A stretch of 64,000 nucleotides of DNA from Burkholderia paludis (GCF_000732615.1 NZ_JPGL01000036.1:33786-97785), one strand, 5' to 3'. Positions 17,678 to 27,097 are shown, numbered from the stretch's first letter. Made by a program: numbers and translations. The notes: generated by a model from the sequence alone, not told the origin.

Positions 17678-18686
17678 ATCGCATACCCGTCGCGTTGCCG
17701 CATGGTTCCTGGCCGCCGCCGCGTCCGTCGCGCTGGTCGCGTGCCAGTCCGTGATGCCGACCGTGCCCACCGCCGGCGCCGACGCCGTCTTCAAGCCCGC
17801 CAGCAAGGCCGACCATATCGAGTTCCCGAGCGACGACGAGCTGGCGCGCCTCGACGCGCCGGCCGATGCCGTGCAGCGCATCGGCGAAGGCGACGTCCTC
17901 AGCGTGAACGTATGGGGCCGCGCGGAGCTGACGGCGCGCTACACGGTCGGCCCCGACGGCCGCGTCACGCTGCCGCTCGCCGGCAGCCTGAAGGTCGCCG
18001 ACGACACGCGCGAAGGCGCCGCGGCGCGGATTCGCGACGCGCTGCTGAAGTACTACAGCGCGCCGTCGGTGACCGTGGGCATCGAACAATACACGTCGAA
18101 CCGGATCACGGTGCTCGGCCGCGTCCAGAACCCGGGGACGCTGCAGTTCGAGCACGCGCCGACCGTGCTGGAAGCGCTGGCGCGCGCCGGCGCGCTGCCG
18201 GTCATCGACAAGCAGGCGACGCTCACGCGCTGCGCGATCTTCCGCGGCCGCGAGCGACTGATCTGGATCGACCTGAAGCGCCTGCTGACCCAGGGCGACA
18301 TGGCGCAGAACCTCCGGCTGCATCCGGGCGACCTCGTCTACATCCCGGATTCGTTCGACACGCTCGTCTACGTGATGGGCGAAGTGGGCAAGCCGGGCGC
18401 GTACCGGCTCACGCCGAACATGTCGCTGCTCGACGCGCTCGCGCAGGCGGGCGGCCCCGGCGAGGACGCGGCGCCCGACGAGATCGGCATCTACCGGCCC
18501 GGCACGCATGCGGTGCAACGCGTGCCGCTGCGCAGCCTGCTCACGGCGGACCACAGCGTCAACTTCGCGCTCGAGGAAGGCGACGTGATCTACGTGCCCA
18601 AGAGCGGGATCGCCGATTTCGGCTACGTGATGCGGCAGCTCGCATCCGGCTTGACGATGATCACGGTCGGCGCGCTGCTCAAGTAG
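17670..18686 (+). CDS. Wza/GumB-type outer-membrane polysaccharide export lipoprotein
   Basis: 338 residues. The signal peptide ends in a lipobox (ASVALVAC, cysteine near 25). The export (PES) domain spans about 65-145 (GEGDVLSVNVWGRAELT, VGPDGRVTLPLAG). Two SLBB domains follow (ITVLGRVQNPGTLQF and LVYVMGEVGKPGAYRL). A short C-terminal hydrophobic helix (LASGLTMITVGALL) would sit in the outer membrane. It forms the export channel with the Wzc-like protein. Slightly shorter than E. coli Wza. Its start lies inside the end of wzx, so the two are coupled. Confidence 0.95.
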   Translation: MTESHTRRVAAWFLAAAASVALVACQSVMPTVPTAGADAVFKPASKADHIEFPSDDELARLDAPADAVQRIGEGDVLSVNVWGRAELTARYTVGPDGRVTLPLAGSLKVADDTREGAAARIRDALLKYYSAPSVTVGIEQYTSNRITVLGRVQNPGTLQFEHAPTVLEALARAGALPVIDKQATLTRCAIFRGRERLIWIDLKRLLTQGDMAQNLRLHPGDLVYIPDSFDTLVYVMGEVGKPGAYRLTPNMSLLDALAQAGGPGEDAAPDEIGIYRPGTHAVQRVPLRSLLTADHSVNFALEEGDVIYVPKSGIADFGYVMRQLASGLTMITVGALLK

Positions 18687-18786
18687 GCGCGTTGCGCCGG
18701 ATTCGACGAGCGCCTGCGCGCCGGCATGTCCGTCGCGCAGGCGCTCGCCCGCATGGATGCGGCCGGGCCGCATCGCGGCGGACGGT

Positions 18787-18829
18787 TTTACAGTCGCGTC
18801 ACGATCTGCCGCGCACGCTGCAGTCAAAT
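18787..18829 (+). promoter_or_regulatory. EPS-locus promoter, copy D
   Basis: TTTACA (18787-18792), 5 nt, GTCACG (18798-18803), 20 nt, TCAAAT (18824-18829). It is 31 nt before the glycosyltransferase gene that opens the 18861-22841 unit. Confidence 0.7.
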
Positions 18830-18860
18830 GGGTCTCACGTTCCAGCAAAGGAGACCCGTC

Positions 18861-19904
18861 ATGGCAACGCCGCTTGTCTACATCCTGCACAGCGGGCAGC
18901 TGTTCGGCACCGAGCGCATGGCCGTGCGCACGCTGGCCGCGCTCGAGGGCTGCTTCGACCGGACGATCGTGGCGCCGGCCGGGCCGGTGCACGATCATGC
19001 GCGGGCGCACGGGCTGCGCACCGTCCACGCCGGAACGCCGGCCGAACTCGCGCGGTTCCTGTGGCGCACCGGCCGGACGCACCGGGCGTGCGTGGTGGCG
19101 GCCACCGGCCTGTCGCATACGCTCGTCGCCATCGCGATGCAATGGCTGAGCGGCTGCCCGACGACCCATGTCCATGTCGTCCACGGCGGCACCGACGAGC
19201 GCCTGAGCTACGGCCGCAAGCGCCTGCTGCTGCCGTTCGACGTCCGGTTCGTCGCCGTGTCCGGGTTCGTGCGCGAGCGTCTCGCCGCGCACGGCGTCCC
19301 GCCCGGCCGCGTGACCGTGATCGAGAATTTCATCGACGCGCAGCCGGATGGCGGCCGCCCGGCCTTCGCGCAGGCCGGGGTGCGGCGCGTCGTCGTGCTG
19401 AGCCGGCTCGACCGCATCAAGCGCGTCGGGCTGCTCGTGAACGCCGTGCGCCGGACGCCCGCGCTCGCCGACATGCACTTCGACATCTACGGCAGTGGCG
19501 AAGAGCACACGCTGCTGCGCGAATCGGCGGCCGACCTGCCGAACGTCCGTTTCCACGGCTTCGCGCCCGATGCGAGCGCACGTCTGCGCGAAGCCGACCT
19601 GCTCGTGCATACCTGCGCGGAAGAGCCGTTCGGCCTCGCGATACTCGAGGCGTTCGCGGCCGGCGTGCCGGTGCTGGTGCCCAACGCGGGCGGCGCCGGC
19701 GCACTCGTGCAGGACTGCGAAACAGGTTTTCACTTCGCCGCGAACGATGCGGCGGCGCTGGCCCGCGCGCTGCAGCGCCTGCATGACGCGCCCGCCGCCC
19801 TGCTCAACGGCGTCGCGGACGCCGCGCGCGCCACGCTCGCCGGGCGCTTCGCCCCGGCGCGCCAGACGCGGCGCTACCTGTCCCTGCTGGGAGCCTGGGC
19901 ATGA
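18861..19904 (+). CDS. Glycosyltransferase family 4
   Basis: 347 residues with GT-B fold marks. The N-terminal HSGQLFGTERMAVRTL is the acceptor side. VVVLSRLDRIKRVGLLV, then GSGEEHTLL and the donor-site EEPFGLAILEAFAAGVPV (the E-x7-E motif) are characteristic. ATG 18861 is preceded by AAAGGAGA. It opens a tightly packed unit with ATGA overlaps through 22841. A cytoplasmic retaining transferase in repeat-unit assembly, with unknown donor. Confidence 0.93.
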   Translation: MATPLVYILHSGQLFGTERMAVRTLAALEGCFDRTIVAPAGPVHDHARAHGLRTVHAGTPAELARFLWRTGRTHRACVVAATGLSHTLVAIAMQWLSGCPTTHVHVVHGGTDERLSYGRKRLLLPFDVRFVAVSGFVRERLAAHGVPPGRVTVIENFIDAQPDGGRPAFAQAGVRRVVVLSRLDRIKRVGLLVNAVRRTPALADMHFDIYGSGEEHTLLRESAADLPNVRFHGFAPDASARLREADLLVHTCAEEPFGLAILEAFAAGVPVLVPNAGGAGALVQDCETGFHFAANDAAALARALQRLHDAPAALLNGVADAARATLAGRFAPARQTRRYLSLLGAWA

Positions 19905-20941
19905 ACCGCGCCCCGACCTCATACGACGTATCGGTCGTCGTGATCGGCCGCAACGAGGGCGAGCGTCTGCGCCGCTGCCTCGACAGCGTGCATGCGGCGG
20001 ACTGGCGCCACGTGTCGTACGAACTGATCTACGTCGATTCCGCATCGACCGACGACAGCGACGCACTCGCACGGCGCGCCGGCGCGTGCGTCCTGCAGGC
20101 AGGCGGCGCGCATCGCAACGCGGCGGCCGGACGCAACGCCGGCTGGCGAGCGGCGGTCGCGGATGCCGTGCTGTTTCTCGACGGCGATACGGTGCTCGAC
20201 CCGGCGTTTCCGCTTCACGCGCTGGCGCAGCTGGATTCGGGCCCGTATGCCGCGGTCTGGGGGCACCGCCGGGAAATCGCGCCCCGGCAGTCGCTCTACA
20301 CGGCCGTGCTCGATCTCGACTGGATCTACGCGCCGGGCGAAACGGACTACTGCGGCGGCGACGTGCTGTTCCGGCGCGCGGCGCTGGCGGAAACCGGCGG
20401 GTTCGACGAGACGTTCGACGCGGGCGAGGAGCCGGAACTGTGCCGCCGCGTCCGCGCCGGCGGGTGGCGCATCCTGCATGTCGATGCGCCGATGACGCGG
20501 CACGATCTCGCGATCACGCGATTCGGCCAGTACTGGCAGCGGGCGCTGCGCGCGGGGCTGGCCTATGCGCAGGTGTCGGCGCGCTATGCGGGCAGCAGCG
20601 ACCCGCTGTGGCGTCGCGAGGCCCGGCGCAACCGCGTGCATGGCGCACTCGTGCTGGCCGCGCCCTTCGCGTGGGCCGCCGTGCTGGCCGTCGCGCCGCC
20701 CGCCGCGCTCGTGCTGGCCGCGCTGGGCGCCGCGATCTGGCTGCGCTCGGCGTCGCGCGCGTACTGGAAGGCGCGCGACTGGAAGCTCGCGCTGCTGTAC
20801 GCGCTGCACGCCCATTTCCAGCAGGTTCCGATTCTCGTCGGCCAGTGGCGCTACCGGCGCGCCGCGCGGGCCGGTCGGGCGGCCGCCGCTCCGCAGTACA
20901 AGGGCGCCGATGCCGGACACGTCAACCGGGAGGCATCGTGA
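19901..20941 (+). CDS. Glycosyltransferase family 2
   Basis: 346 residues. The GT-A domain carries VSVVVIGRNEGERLRRCLDS (residues 10-29), DSASTDDSD, FLDGDTVLD (the DxD-like metal site) and GGFDETFDAGEEPELCRR. One or two hydrophobic segments near 245-285 suggest membrane association. It overlaps the previous gene by an ATGA and the next by 4 nt. An inverting transferase, specificity unknown. Confidence 0.93.
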   Translation: MNRAPTSYDVSVVVIGRNEGERLRRCLDSVHAADWRHVSYELIYVDSASTDDSDALARRAGACVLQAGGAHRNAAAGRNAGWRAAVADAVLFLDGDTVLDPAFPLHALAQLDSGPYAAVWGHRREIAPRQSLYTAVLDLDWIYAPGETDYCGGDVLFRRAALAETGGFDETFDAGEEPELCRRVRAGGWRILHVDAPMTRHDLAITRFGQYWQRALRAGLAYAQVSARYAGSSDPLWRREARRNRVHGALVLAAPFAWAAVLAVAPPAALVLAALGAAIWLRSASRAYWKARDWKLALLYALHAHFQQVPILVGQWRYRRAARAGRAAAAPQYKGADAGHVNREAS

Positions 20942-21531
20942 ACCTCAAATTGCTGGCCGCGCGGCTGCTCGCGCCGATCGCCACCTTCATCGCCGGCCCG
21001 GGCGGGCGGCTGCGCCGCCTGTGGTCGTTCGCCCGGCTGCATGCGGCGCTGCCCGGCGGGATCGACGCATCGGTCGTCGTCGAAGGCTGCCCCGAGCTGC
21101 ACGGCACCCGCAGCATCGCGCTCGGCCGCTCGCTCTACCTGTACCCGGGCCAGTACTGGGAAACCCGCGATGCCGGGCGCATCGCGCTCGGCGACAGGGT
21201 CGTCCTGTCGCGCGGCGTGCACCTCGCGGCGCGCGCGGCAATCGAAATCGGCGCCGGGACGATGGTGGGCGAATACACCAGCATCCGCGACGCCAATCAC
21301 GGCCGGGGCACGCACTGCCTGCGCGACGCGTCGCACGTCGCGTCGCCGATACGGATCGGACGCGAGGTATGGATCGGGCGCGGCGTGACGATCCTGCCGG
21401 GCGTGTCGATCGGCGACGGCGCGGTCGTCGGCGCGAACGCGGTCGTGACCCGCGACGTGGCGGCCGGCACGGTCGTCGCCGGCGTGCCGGCACGCCGGCT
21501 CCATTCCACTGTCCTCGCGGAGGCATCATGA
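20938..21531 (+). CDS. Hexapeptide-repeat acyltransferase (WcaF/maltose O-acetyltransferase-like)
   Basis: 197 residues from a GTG that overlaps the upstream stop codon, with GGGAGG seven nt before it. Repeats of the left-handed beta-helix run from about 60 to 185 (GDRVVLSRGVHL, GAGTMVGEYTSI, REVWIGRGVTILPGVSIGDGA, AGVPARRL). The histidine in DANHGRG is in the place of the catalytic residue of this family. It probably acetylates a sugar of the repeat unit, using acetyl-CoA in the cytoplasm. Confidence 0.92.
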   Translation: MNLKLLAARLLAPIATFIAGPGGRLRRLWSFARLHAALPGGIDASVVVEGCPELHGTRSIALGRSLYLYPGQYWETRDAGRIALGDRVVLSRGVHLAARAAIEIGAGTMVGEYTSIRDANHGRGTHCLRDASHVASPIRIGREVWIGRGVTILPGVSIGDGAVVGANAVVTRDVAAGTVVAGVPARRLHSTVLAEAS

Positions 21532-22841
21532 AGCAGGCTCCGATTCTTCTCGTTGCGTATCAATGCGGCCCCGGCATGGGCTCGGTGTCCCGGATCGGCT
21601 GGGAATGGCTGACCGGTCTCGCGCGGGTGCGGCCCGTCACGCTGCTCACGCACGTGCGCAACCGGCCCGCGATCGACGCGGCGGGACCGCTGCCCGACGG
21701 CGCCGAGGTTCACTACATCGACACCGAATGGCTGGCCCGGCCGCTCTACGGCATCGCGCGGCGCCTGTTCCCGCGCAGCGAGCACAGCGTGTTCCTGGTG
21801 TCGCAATGCGACTACTTCGCGTTCGACCGCGCCGCGTTGCGCACCGCGCGCCGGATCGCCCGACGCCACGACGGCCGGCTGCCGTGGGCGGTTGCCCACG
21901 TCGTCACCCCGGTGACGCTCTCCGCGCCGACCGTGCTGCATCGGCTGGGGCTGCCGCTGGTGCGCGGCCCGCTCAATTGCGGCCTGGGCGATCCGCCCGG
22001 CTTCGGCCACGTGCTGCGGCAGGAGTCCCGCTGGCTCTGGCGGGTGCGCGACCTGCTGAAGGGGCTCGACCGCATGCTCGGCTCGATCGCGCACACCGAC
22101 GCGCTGCTCGTGGCCACCCGCGCGACCGCGGCGGCCGTGCCGGCGCAGCATCGCCATCGCTGCATCCCGATGCTGGAAAACGCGGTCGATCTCGCGTGCT
22201 TCACGCCCGGCGCGCCGTTGCCCCGGCCGGGGCCGGACGAACCGCTCGCGATCACGTTCGCGGGCCGGCTCGTCCCGGTCAAGGCGCTGGACCTGCTGCT
22301 GCACGCGATGCACCGGCTGAACGCCGACGGCATACGCACGCGCCTCACGGTCGCCGGCGACGGGCCGATGCGCGGGCCGTGGGAGGCGCTGGCGCGGCGG
22401 CTCGGGCTGGCCGCCCAGGTCCGGTTCGCCGGCAACCTCGGCCACGAGGACGTGGCGCGCGCGATGCACGATTGCCACGTGTTCTGCCTGCCGTCGGTGC
22501 GGGAATCGGGCGGCGCCGTCCTGTTCGAGGCGATGGCCTGCGAGCGCCCGGTGATCGGGCTGGATTTCGGCGGGCCGGCGGAGATCGTCGACGACGAAGT
22601 CGGCCGCTGCATCCCGTTCGACGGCCCGAACAGCGCGATCGACGGGCTGGCCGATGCGTTGCGGGACTGCGCGCAGCGTGCCGACGCATGGCGCTGGCGC
22701 GGCATTTTCGCGCGGCAGCGCATCGTCGACCGGCATACGTGGGACGCCCGGATCGCCGCCGCCGAGCAGGTGTACGACCGGCTGTCCCACGCGCCCGAAG
22801 CGGCCGCGCGCGGCGCGCGGCCGGCGCCGCTCGCGGTCTGA
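21528..22841 (+). CDS. Glycosyltransferase family 4
   Basis: 437 residues. N-terminal ILLVAYQCGPGMGSVSRIG matches GT4 acceptor domains. The donor domain has ITFAGRLVPVKALDLLL, VAGDGPMRGPW and SVRESGGAVLFEAMACERPV. It starts within the stop codon of the acyltransferase gene (ATGA) and is the last gene of the 18861-22841 unit. Donor and linkage are not predictable. Confidence 0.93.
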   Translation: MKQAPILLVAYQCGPGMGSVSRIGWEWLTGLARVRPVTLLTHVRNRPAIDAAGPLPDGAEVHYIDTEWLARPLYGIARRLFPRSEHSVFLVSQCDYFAFDRAALRTARRIARRHDGRLPWAVAHVVTPVTLSAPTVLHRLGLPLVRGPLNCGLGDPPGFGHVLRQESRWLWRVRDLLKGLDRMLGSIAHTDALLVATRATAAAVPAQHRHRCIPMLENAVDLACFTPGAPLPRPGPDEPLAITFAGRLVPVKALDLLLHAMHRLNADGIRTRLTVAGDGPMRGPWEALARRLGLAAQVRFAGNLGHEDVARAMHDCHVFCLPSVRESGGAVLFEAMACERPVIGLDFGGPAEIVDDEVGRCIPFDGPNSAIDGLADALRDCAQRADAWRWRGIFARQRIVDRHTWDARIAAAEQVYDRLSHAPEAAARGARPAPLAV

Positions 22842-22858
22842 CGGGCGTGCCGCCACAG

Positions 22859-22901
22859 TTTGCACTCCCGTCACAGATGCGCGGGCGTTCTCGTCTGTAA
22901 T
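22859..22901 (+). promoter_or_regulatory. EPS-locus promoter, copy B
   Basis: TTTGCA (22859-22864), 5 nt, GTCACA (22870-22875), 20 nt, TGTAAT (22896-22901). It is preceded by CACAG as in copy C. It is 32 nt before the ATG of the next glycosyltransferase and heads the 22934-27637 unit. Confidence 0.72.
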
Positions 22902-22933
22902 GCAGTCATCGCCAGCCCGAACCGTGACCGATC

Positions 22934-24208
22934 ATGCAACCCTTGCCCGTCCCTGATTGTCCGGAAGCGTCCGCCCTGCGGCTCGCCTACCTCGTGAGCC
23001 GCTATCCGGCCGTCTCGCATACGTTCATCCTGCGCGAGGTGCTCGCGCTGCGCCGGCTCGGCGCAACGGTCGCGGTGGCGTCCGTCAATGCGCCGGACCG
23101 CCCGGACGCGCGCATGACCGACAGCGAGCGCGCGGAAGCGGGCGCGACCTACTACGTGAAGCGCGACGGCGTGGCCGGCGCCGGGCGCGCCCTGCTCCAC
23201 TGCCTGCGCCGGCATCCCGCCGGCTGCCTGCGCGCGTTCGCCCGGAGCCTGACGCTCGGGCGCGGCGTGCGCCGCCTGTATGCGCTGGCCTATCTCGCCG
23301 AGGCGATGATGGTCGTGCGCTGGATGGACGGCGCCGGCCTGCGTCACCTGCACGTGCACTTCGCGACGGCGGGCGCCAGCGTCGGCGTGCTGGCCCGCGC
23401 GATCGCGCCCGTGGGCCTGTCGCTGACCGTGCACGGCCCGGACGAATTCGACGACGTCGAAGGCCAGCATCTGCGCACCAAGGTCCGCACCGCCGATCTG
23501 GTGGTCTGCATCAGCCAGTTCGCGCGGAGCCAGCTCATGCGGCTGTCGGACCCCGCGCAATGGCGCAAGCTGCAGGTGTGCCGGCTGGGCGTCGCGTTGC
23601 ACGCCGACGCCGGCGCGCCGGCCCGCGGCACGGCGACGCGGCTGCTGTGCGTCGGCCGGCTGACGGCGGCGAAAGGCCAGCACGTGCTGCTGGAAGCCTG
23701 CGCCCGCGTGCGTGCGCAAGGCCGCGACATCCACCTGACGCTCGTGGGCCAGGGCGGCGACGAAGCCAGCCTGCGCGAGCACGCGCGGCGGCTCGGTCTC
23801 GACGGCTGCGTCCGCTTCGCGGGCGCGCTGAACGAAACCGAAGTGCGCGCGGCATTCGCCGCAGCCGATGCGTTCGTGCTGCCAAGCCTCGCCGAAGGCA
23901 TTCCGGTCGTGCTGATGGAAGCGATGTCGGCCGGCGTGCCGTGCATTTCCTGCCCCGTCAACGGGATTCCCGAACTGATCGAGGACGGCACGAACGGCCT
24001 GCTTGCAGCGCCCGGCGACGTCGACGCACTGGCCGCGTGCATCGGCGCGCTGCTCGACGACCCGGACGCCCGGCGGCGCTTTGCCGCGGCCGGCCGGCAA
24101 CGCTTGGTCGACGCGTTCGACCTCGAGCGGAACGTGGCGCGGCTCGCGTCGCTGTTCGCAACCTTGCCGCAAGCGCGCGGCGCATCGGCATCGAAAGGAG
24201 AGCAATGA
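22934..24208 (+). CDS. Glycosyltransferase family 4 (colanic-acid WcaL-like)
   Basis: 424 residues. LAYLVSRYPAVSHTFILREV at 18-37 is the acceptor-domain start typical of WcaL-like enzymes. HFATAGASVGVLAR and TVHGPDEFD follow. The donor domain has LLCVGRLTAAKGQHVLLEA, LVGQGGDE and PSLAEGIPVVLMEAMSAGVP. It is the first gene behind promoter copy B and is coupled to the next acyltransferase by an ATGA overlap. Confidence 0.94.
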   Translation: MQPLPVPDCPEASALRLAYLVSRYPAVSHTFILREVLALRRLGATVAVASVNAPDRPDARMTDSERAEAGATYYVKRDGVAGAGRALLHCLRRHPAGCLRAFARSLTLGRGVRRLYALAYLAEAMMVVRWMDGAGLRHLHVHFATAGASVGVLARAIAPVGLSLTVHGPDEFDDVEGQHLRTKVRTADLVVCISQFARSQLMRLSDPAQWRKLQVCRLGVALHADAGAPARGTATRLLCVGRLTAAKGQHVLLEACARVRAQGRDIHLTLVGQGGDEASLREHARRLGLDGCVRFAGALNETEVRAAFAAADAFVLPSLAEGIPVVLMEAMSAGVPCISCPVNGIPELIEDGTNGLLAAPGDVDALAACIGALLDDPDARRRFAAAGRQRLVDAFDLERNVARLASLFATLPQARGASASKGEQ

Positions 24209-24846
24209 TGAACCTGCGCACCTGGCTTGACCGCCTGCTCGGCCACCTCGCGATCGAGCACGGCATCGGCGTCGCGTGGTGGAAACGCGTGGCGCGACCC
24301 GACGGCATCGCGTGGGCGCGCTACCTGCGGCGCCACGGCGGGCTGTACGCGATGGGCGACGCATGCGTCGTCCAGACCAACGTCGTCGTGACCGATCCGC
24401 CTTACGTCCGGCTCGGCCGCAACGTGCACCTGTCCGGCTGCACGCTGTTCGGCCACGACGGCGTGGTCACGATGCTCGCGACGGCCTACGGCGTGAAGCT
24501 CGACAAGGTCGGTGGCATCGACATCGGCGACAACGTGTTCGTCGGGCATCAGGCGATCGTGATGCCCGGTGTGCGGATCGGCGCCGACACGATCGTCGCG
24601 GCCGGCTCGCTGGTCACGCGCGACGTTCCGTCCGGCGTCATCGTCGGCGGCATTCCCGCGCGCCAGATCGGTACGGTCGACGCCCTCGTCGAGCGCTTGC
24701 AGCGCGAAACCGCGGCGTTGCCGTGGCACGCCCTGTGGGGCGGCCTCCCTGCATGCGGACCGCATACGACGCCCGTGATCGACGCGATGCGCATCGCGCA
24801 TTTCTTCTCCGGCGCAAGCGCAACGGGAGACGGCCATGTTCATTGA
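24205..24846 (+). CDS. Hexapeptide-repeat acyltransferase
   Basis: 213 residues. An N-terminal helical part (to about 50) is followed by beta-helix repeats with CVVQTNVVVTDPPYVRLGRN, GDNVFVGHQAIVMPGVRIGAD and AAGSLVTRDVPSGVIVGGIPA. Two ATGs (24205, 24208) are in frame behind AAAGGAG. The first overlaps the upstream stop. This is the general O-acetyltransferase type, with HQ in the active-site turn. It probably decorates the EPS repeat unit. Confidence 0.9.
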   Translation: MMNLRTWLDRLLGHLAIEHGIGVAWWKRVARPDGIAWARYLRRHGGLYAMGDACVVQTNVVVTDPPYVRLGRNVHLSGCTLFGHDGVVTMLATAYGVKLDKVGGIDIGDNVFVGHQAIVMPGVRIGADTIVAAGSLVTRDVPSGVIVGGIPARQIGTVDALVERLQRETAALPWHALWGGLPACGPHTTPVIDAMRIAHFFSGASATGDGHVH

Positions 24847-26026
24847 CATCGCGGGATTCGGGCTGGTCGCGCTGCTGGCGCCCGGCGCGCTCTACCTGCT
24901 CGTGCTGACCGTCGCGGCGATGCTGCCCGCGCGCCGGCGTGCGCCGGATGCCCGAGCGCACGCACCGGCCGCGCGTCTGGCGATCGTCGTGCCGGCGCAC
25001 GACGAAGCGGCCGGGCTCGGCGCGACGCTGGCGAGCCTGCGCGAGGCGGCGGCCGGCGACGCCGCCTGCACGATCGTCGTCGTCGCCGACAACTGCACCG
25101 ACGACACCGCGCTCGTCGCCGCACGGGCGGGCGTCGACGTCCTCGAACGCCGCGATCCGCAGCGGCGCGGCAAAGGCTACGCGCTGCGCTTCGCGTTTGC
25201 GAACCTGCCGGCGTTCGACTGGTTTCTCGTGATCGACGCCGACAGCCGTTTCGATCGCGCATCGCTCGATGCCGTGCGCGCGGCGATCCGGCGCGGTGCG
25301 CAGGCGCTGCAGTGCCGCTACCTCGCGGTGCGGGCCGGCGGCGCTCCGATGCGCGCGCATGGCGCGCTGGCCGAGGTCGCGTGGTTCGGCTGGAACCTCG
25401 TGCGCCCGCGCGGCCGCGCCCGGCTGGGATGCTCGGCCGGCGTGCTCGGCAACGGCTTTGCGTTGAGCCGCGAGACGCTCGCGCATGTGCCGTACGACTC
25501 GACGTCGATTGTCGAGGACGTCGATTACCACGTCCGCCTGCTGAAGGCCGGCCGGCGGGTCGAATGGGTCGACGAGGCCACCGTGCGCGCGCCGGTCGCG
25601 CCGGACCGGCGCGCCGCGTCGACGCAGCGCGCGCGCTGGACGGGCGGCCGGCTGGCCTTGTTGCGCGCGCAGTGGCTGCCGTGCCTGCGGGCCGTCGCCG
25701 CCGGCCGGTGGCGCTGCATCGATGCGCTGGGCGACTTGCTGCTGCCGCCGCTGACGTGGTTCGTCGCGGTCGTTGCGGTCGCGGCCGCGTGGCCCGTGGC
25801 GGCGGTGTCGGCGAGCGGCTTCGCGATGCTCGGCATCGTCGCGCTGCATGTCGCCGTCGCGATGCGCGCCGGCCGCGCGTCGCGGCGCCACTGGCTCGCG
25901 CTGCTGCGGCTGCCGCTCCATCTCGCCTGGTCGTTGACCGGATTGCCGCATGCGCTCCGGTGCGCACGCGGAACCGCCGCGTGGGTTCGCACGCCGCGCG
26001 GCCCCCAAGCAGGAGACCCGCAATGA
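24836..26026 (+). CDS. Membrane-associated glycosyltransferase family 2
   Basis: 396 residues. An N-terminal membrane helix (about 6-30) precedes a GT-A domain with LAIVVPAHDEAAGLGATLAS, VADNCTDDT, VIDADSRFD, SIVEDVDYHVRLLKAG and TQRARWTGGR. This is the D,D,D,(Q/R)xxRW pattern of processive or membrane GT2 enzymes. Further hydrophobic helices at 295-345 make it an inner-membrane protein. It overlaps the acyltransferase gene by 11 nt and the next gene by 4 nt. Confidence 0.93.
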   Translation: MFIDIAGFGLVALLAPGALYLLVLTVAAMLPARRRAPDARAHAPAARLAIVVPAHDEAAGLGATLASLREAAAGDAACTIVVVADNCTDDTALVAARAGVDVLERRDPQRRGKGYALRFAFANLPAFDWFLVIDADSRFDRASLDAVRAAIRRGAQALQCRYLAVRAGGAPMRAHGALAEVAWFGWNLVRPRGRARLGCSAGVLGNGFALSRETLAHVPYDSTSIVEDVDYHVRLLKAGRRVEWVDEATVRAPVAPDRRAASTQRARWTGGRLALLRAQWLPCLRAVAAGRWRCIDALGDLLLPPLTWFVAVVAVAAAWPVAAVSASGFAMLGIVALHVAVAMRAGRASRRHWLALLRLPLHLAWSLTGLPHALRCARGTAAWVRTPRGPQAGDPQ

Positions 26027-27087
26027 TGACTGCCATCTCGACCCGCGGCACGGGCTGTGCCGACACCGCTTCCGGATTCGCGTGCCCGCCGTGCCGCCGC
26101 GCGCTGTCGATCCTGATCGTCACCTACAACTCGGCCGGCGAGATCGGCGCGCAGCTGGATGCGTTGCGCGCCGACGCCGACCGGGACGACTGGCAGGTGA
26201 TCGTGCTGGACAACGCCTCCGCCGACGGCACGGCCGACCTGGTCGAACAGCGGCATCCGTGGGTGACGCTCGTGCGCAGCCCGCGCAATCTCGGGTTCGC
26301 CGCCGGCAACAACCTGGCGGCCCGCCACGCCGACGGCGCGCTGCTGCTGCTGCTCAATCCCGACGCGGAGCCGGCCCCCGGCGCGGTGCGGGCCGGCGTC
26401 GCGCGCATGCAGGCGCGCCCGGACGTCGGCGTGGCCGGCGCACGCCTGACCGGCGGCGACGGCGGCGATCAGCCGTCGGCCCGCATGTTCCCGTCGGTCC
26501 TGAACGACGCGCTGGCCGTCAGCGGCCTGTCGGCCCGATACCCGCGCTCGCGATTCTTCGGCCGCGCGGACCGGACCTGGTGCGATCCCGCCGCGCCGGC
26601 CTGCGTCGACTGGGTGCCCGGCGCCTTCGCGCTGATTCGTCGCGACCTGTTCTGCCGGCTCGGCGGCTTCGACGAACGGTTCTTCCTGTATTACGAGGAG
26701 GTCGATCTGTGCCGGCGCGTCAAGCAGTGCGGCTTCGAGGTGTGCTACTGGCCCGACCTCGTCGTGCGGCATGTCGGCGGCGTATCGGCCCGCAGCGTCA
26801 CCCGGTCGACCGGCGAAGCGTTTTCCGGCGCCGGCGCGCAACTGACGCTCTGGCGCATGCGCAGCGCCATGCTCTACTACCGCAAGCATCACGGCCTGTC
26901 TGCCGCCTGGCTGGCCAATCGGGCGGAACTGGGCTGGCACGCATTGCGCGCGTGGCGTCATGCGCGGGGCGCGGACGGCCCCGGGCGGCGGAACAAGGTG
27001 CTGGACGCGCGCCGGCAGGCCGACCTGCTCCAGCGCGCGTGGCGCGAAACGATGGGCGGCCGCGTCTCGCCGCCGACCCCGTGGTAA
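26023..27087 (+). CDS. Rhamnosyltransferase-like glycosyltransferase family 2
   Basis: 354 residues. LSILIVTYNSAGEIGAQLDA (29-48), DNASADGTADL, NLGFAAGNN, LLLNPDAEP and RFFLYYEEVDLCRR are the marks of WbbL-like GT2 enzymes, many of which use dTDP-rhamnose. The rhamnose assignment rests only on family resemblance, because no rml genes are in the window. AGGAGA precedes the paired ATGs at 26023/26026. The first overlaps the upstream stop. Confidence 0.92.
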   Translation: MMTAISTRGTGCADTASGFACPPCRRALSILIVTYNSAGEIGAQLDALRADADRDDWQVIVLDNASADGTADLVEQRHPWVTLVRSPRNLGFAAGNNLAARHADGALLLLLNPDAEPAPGAVRAGVARMQARPDVGVAGARLTGGDGGDQPSARMFPSVLNDALAVSGLSARYPRSRFFGRADRTWCDPAAPACVDWVPGAFALIRRDLFCRLGGFDERFFLYYEEVDLCRRVKQCGFEVCYWPDLVVRHVGGVSARSVTRSTGEAFSGAGAQLTLWRMRSAMLYYRKHHGLSAAWLANRAELGWHALRAWRHARGADGPGRRNKVLDARRQADLLQRAWRETMGGRVSPPTPW

Positions 27088-27097
27088 GGAGGCGGCC

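Noticed and set aside
6118..22901. Sigma-54 promoters at the EPS units
   Set aside because: TTTGCA in copies A and B recalls the -12 element, but no GG lies at the required distance for -24 in any copy, while TNNAAT is at a constant place further downstream.
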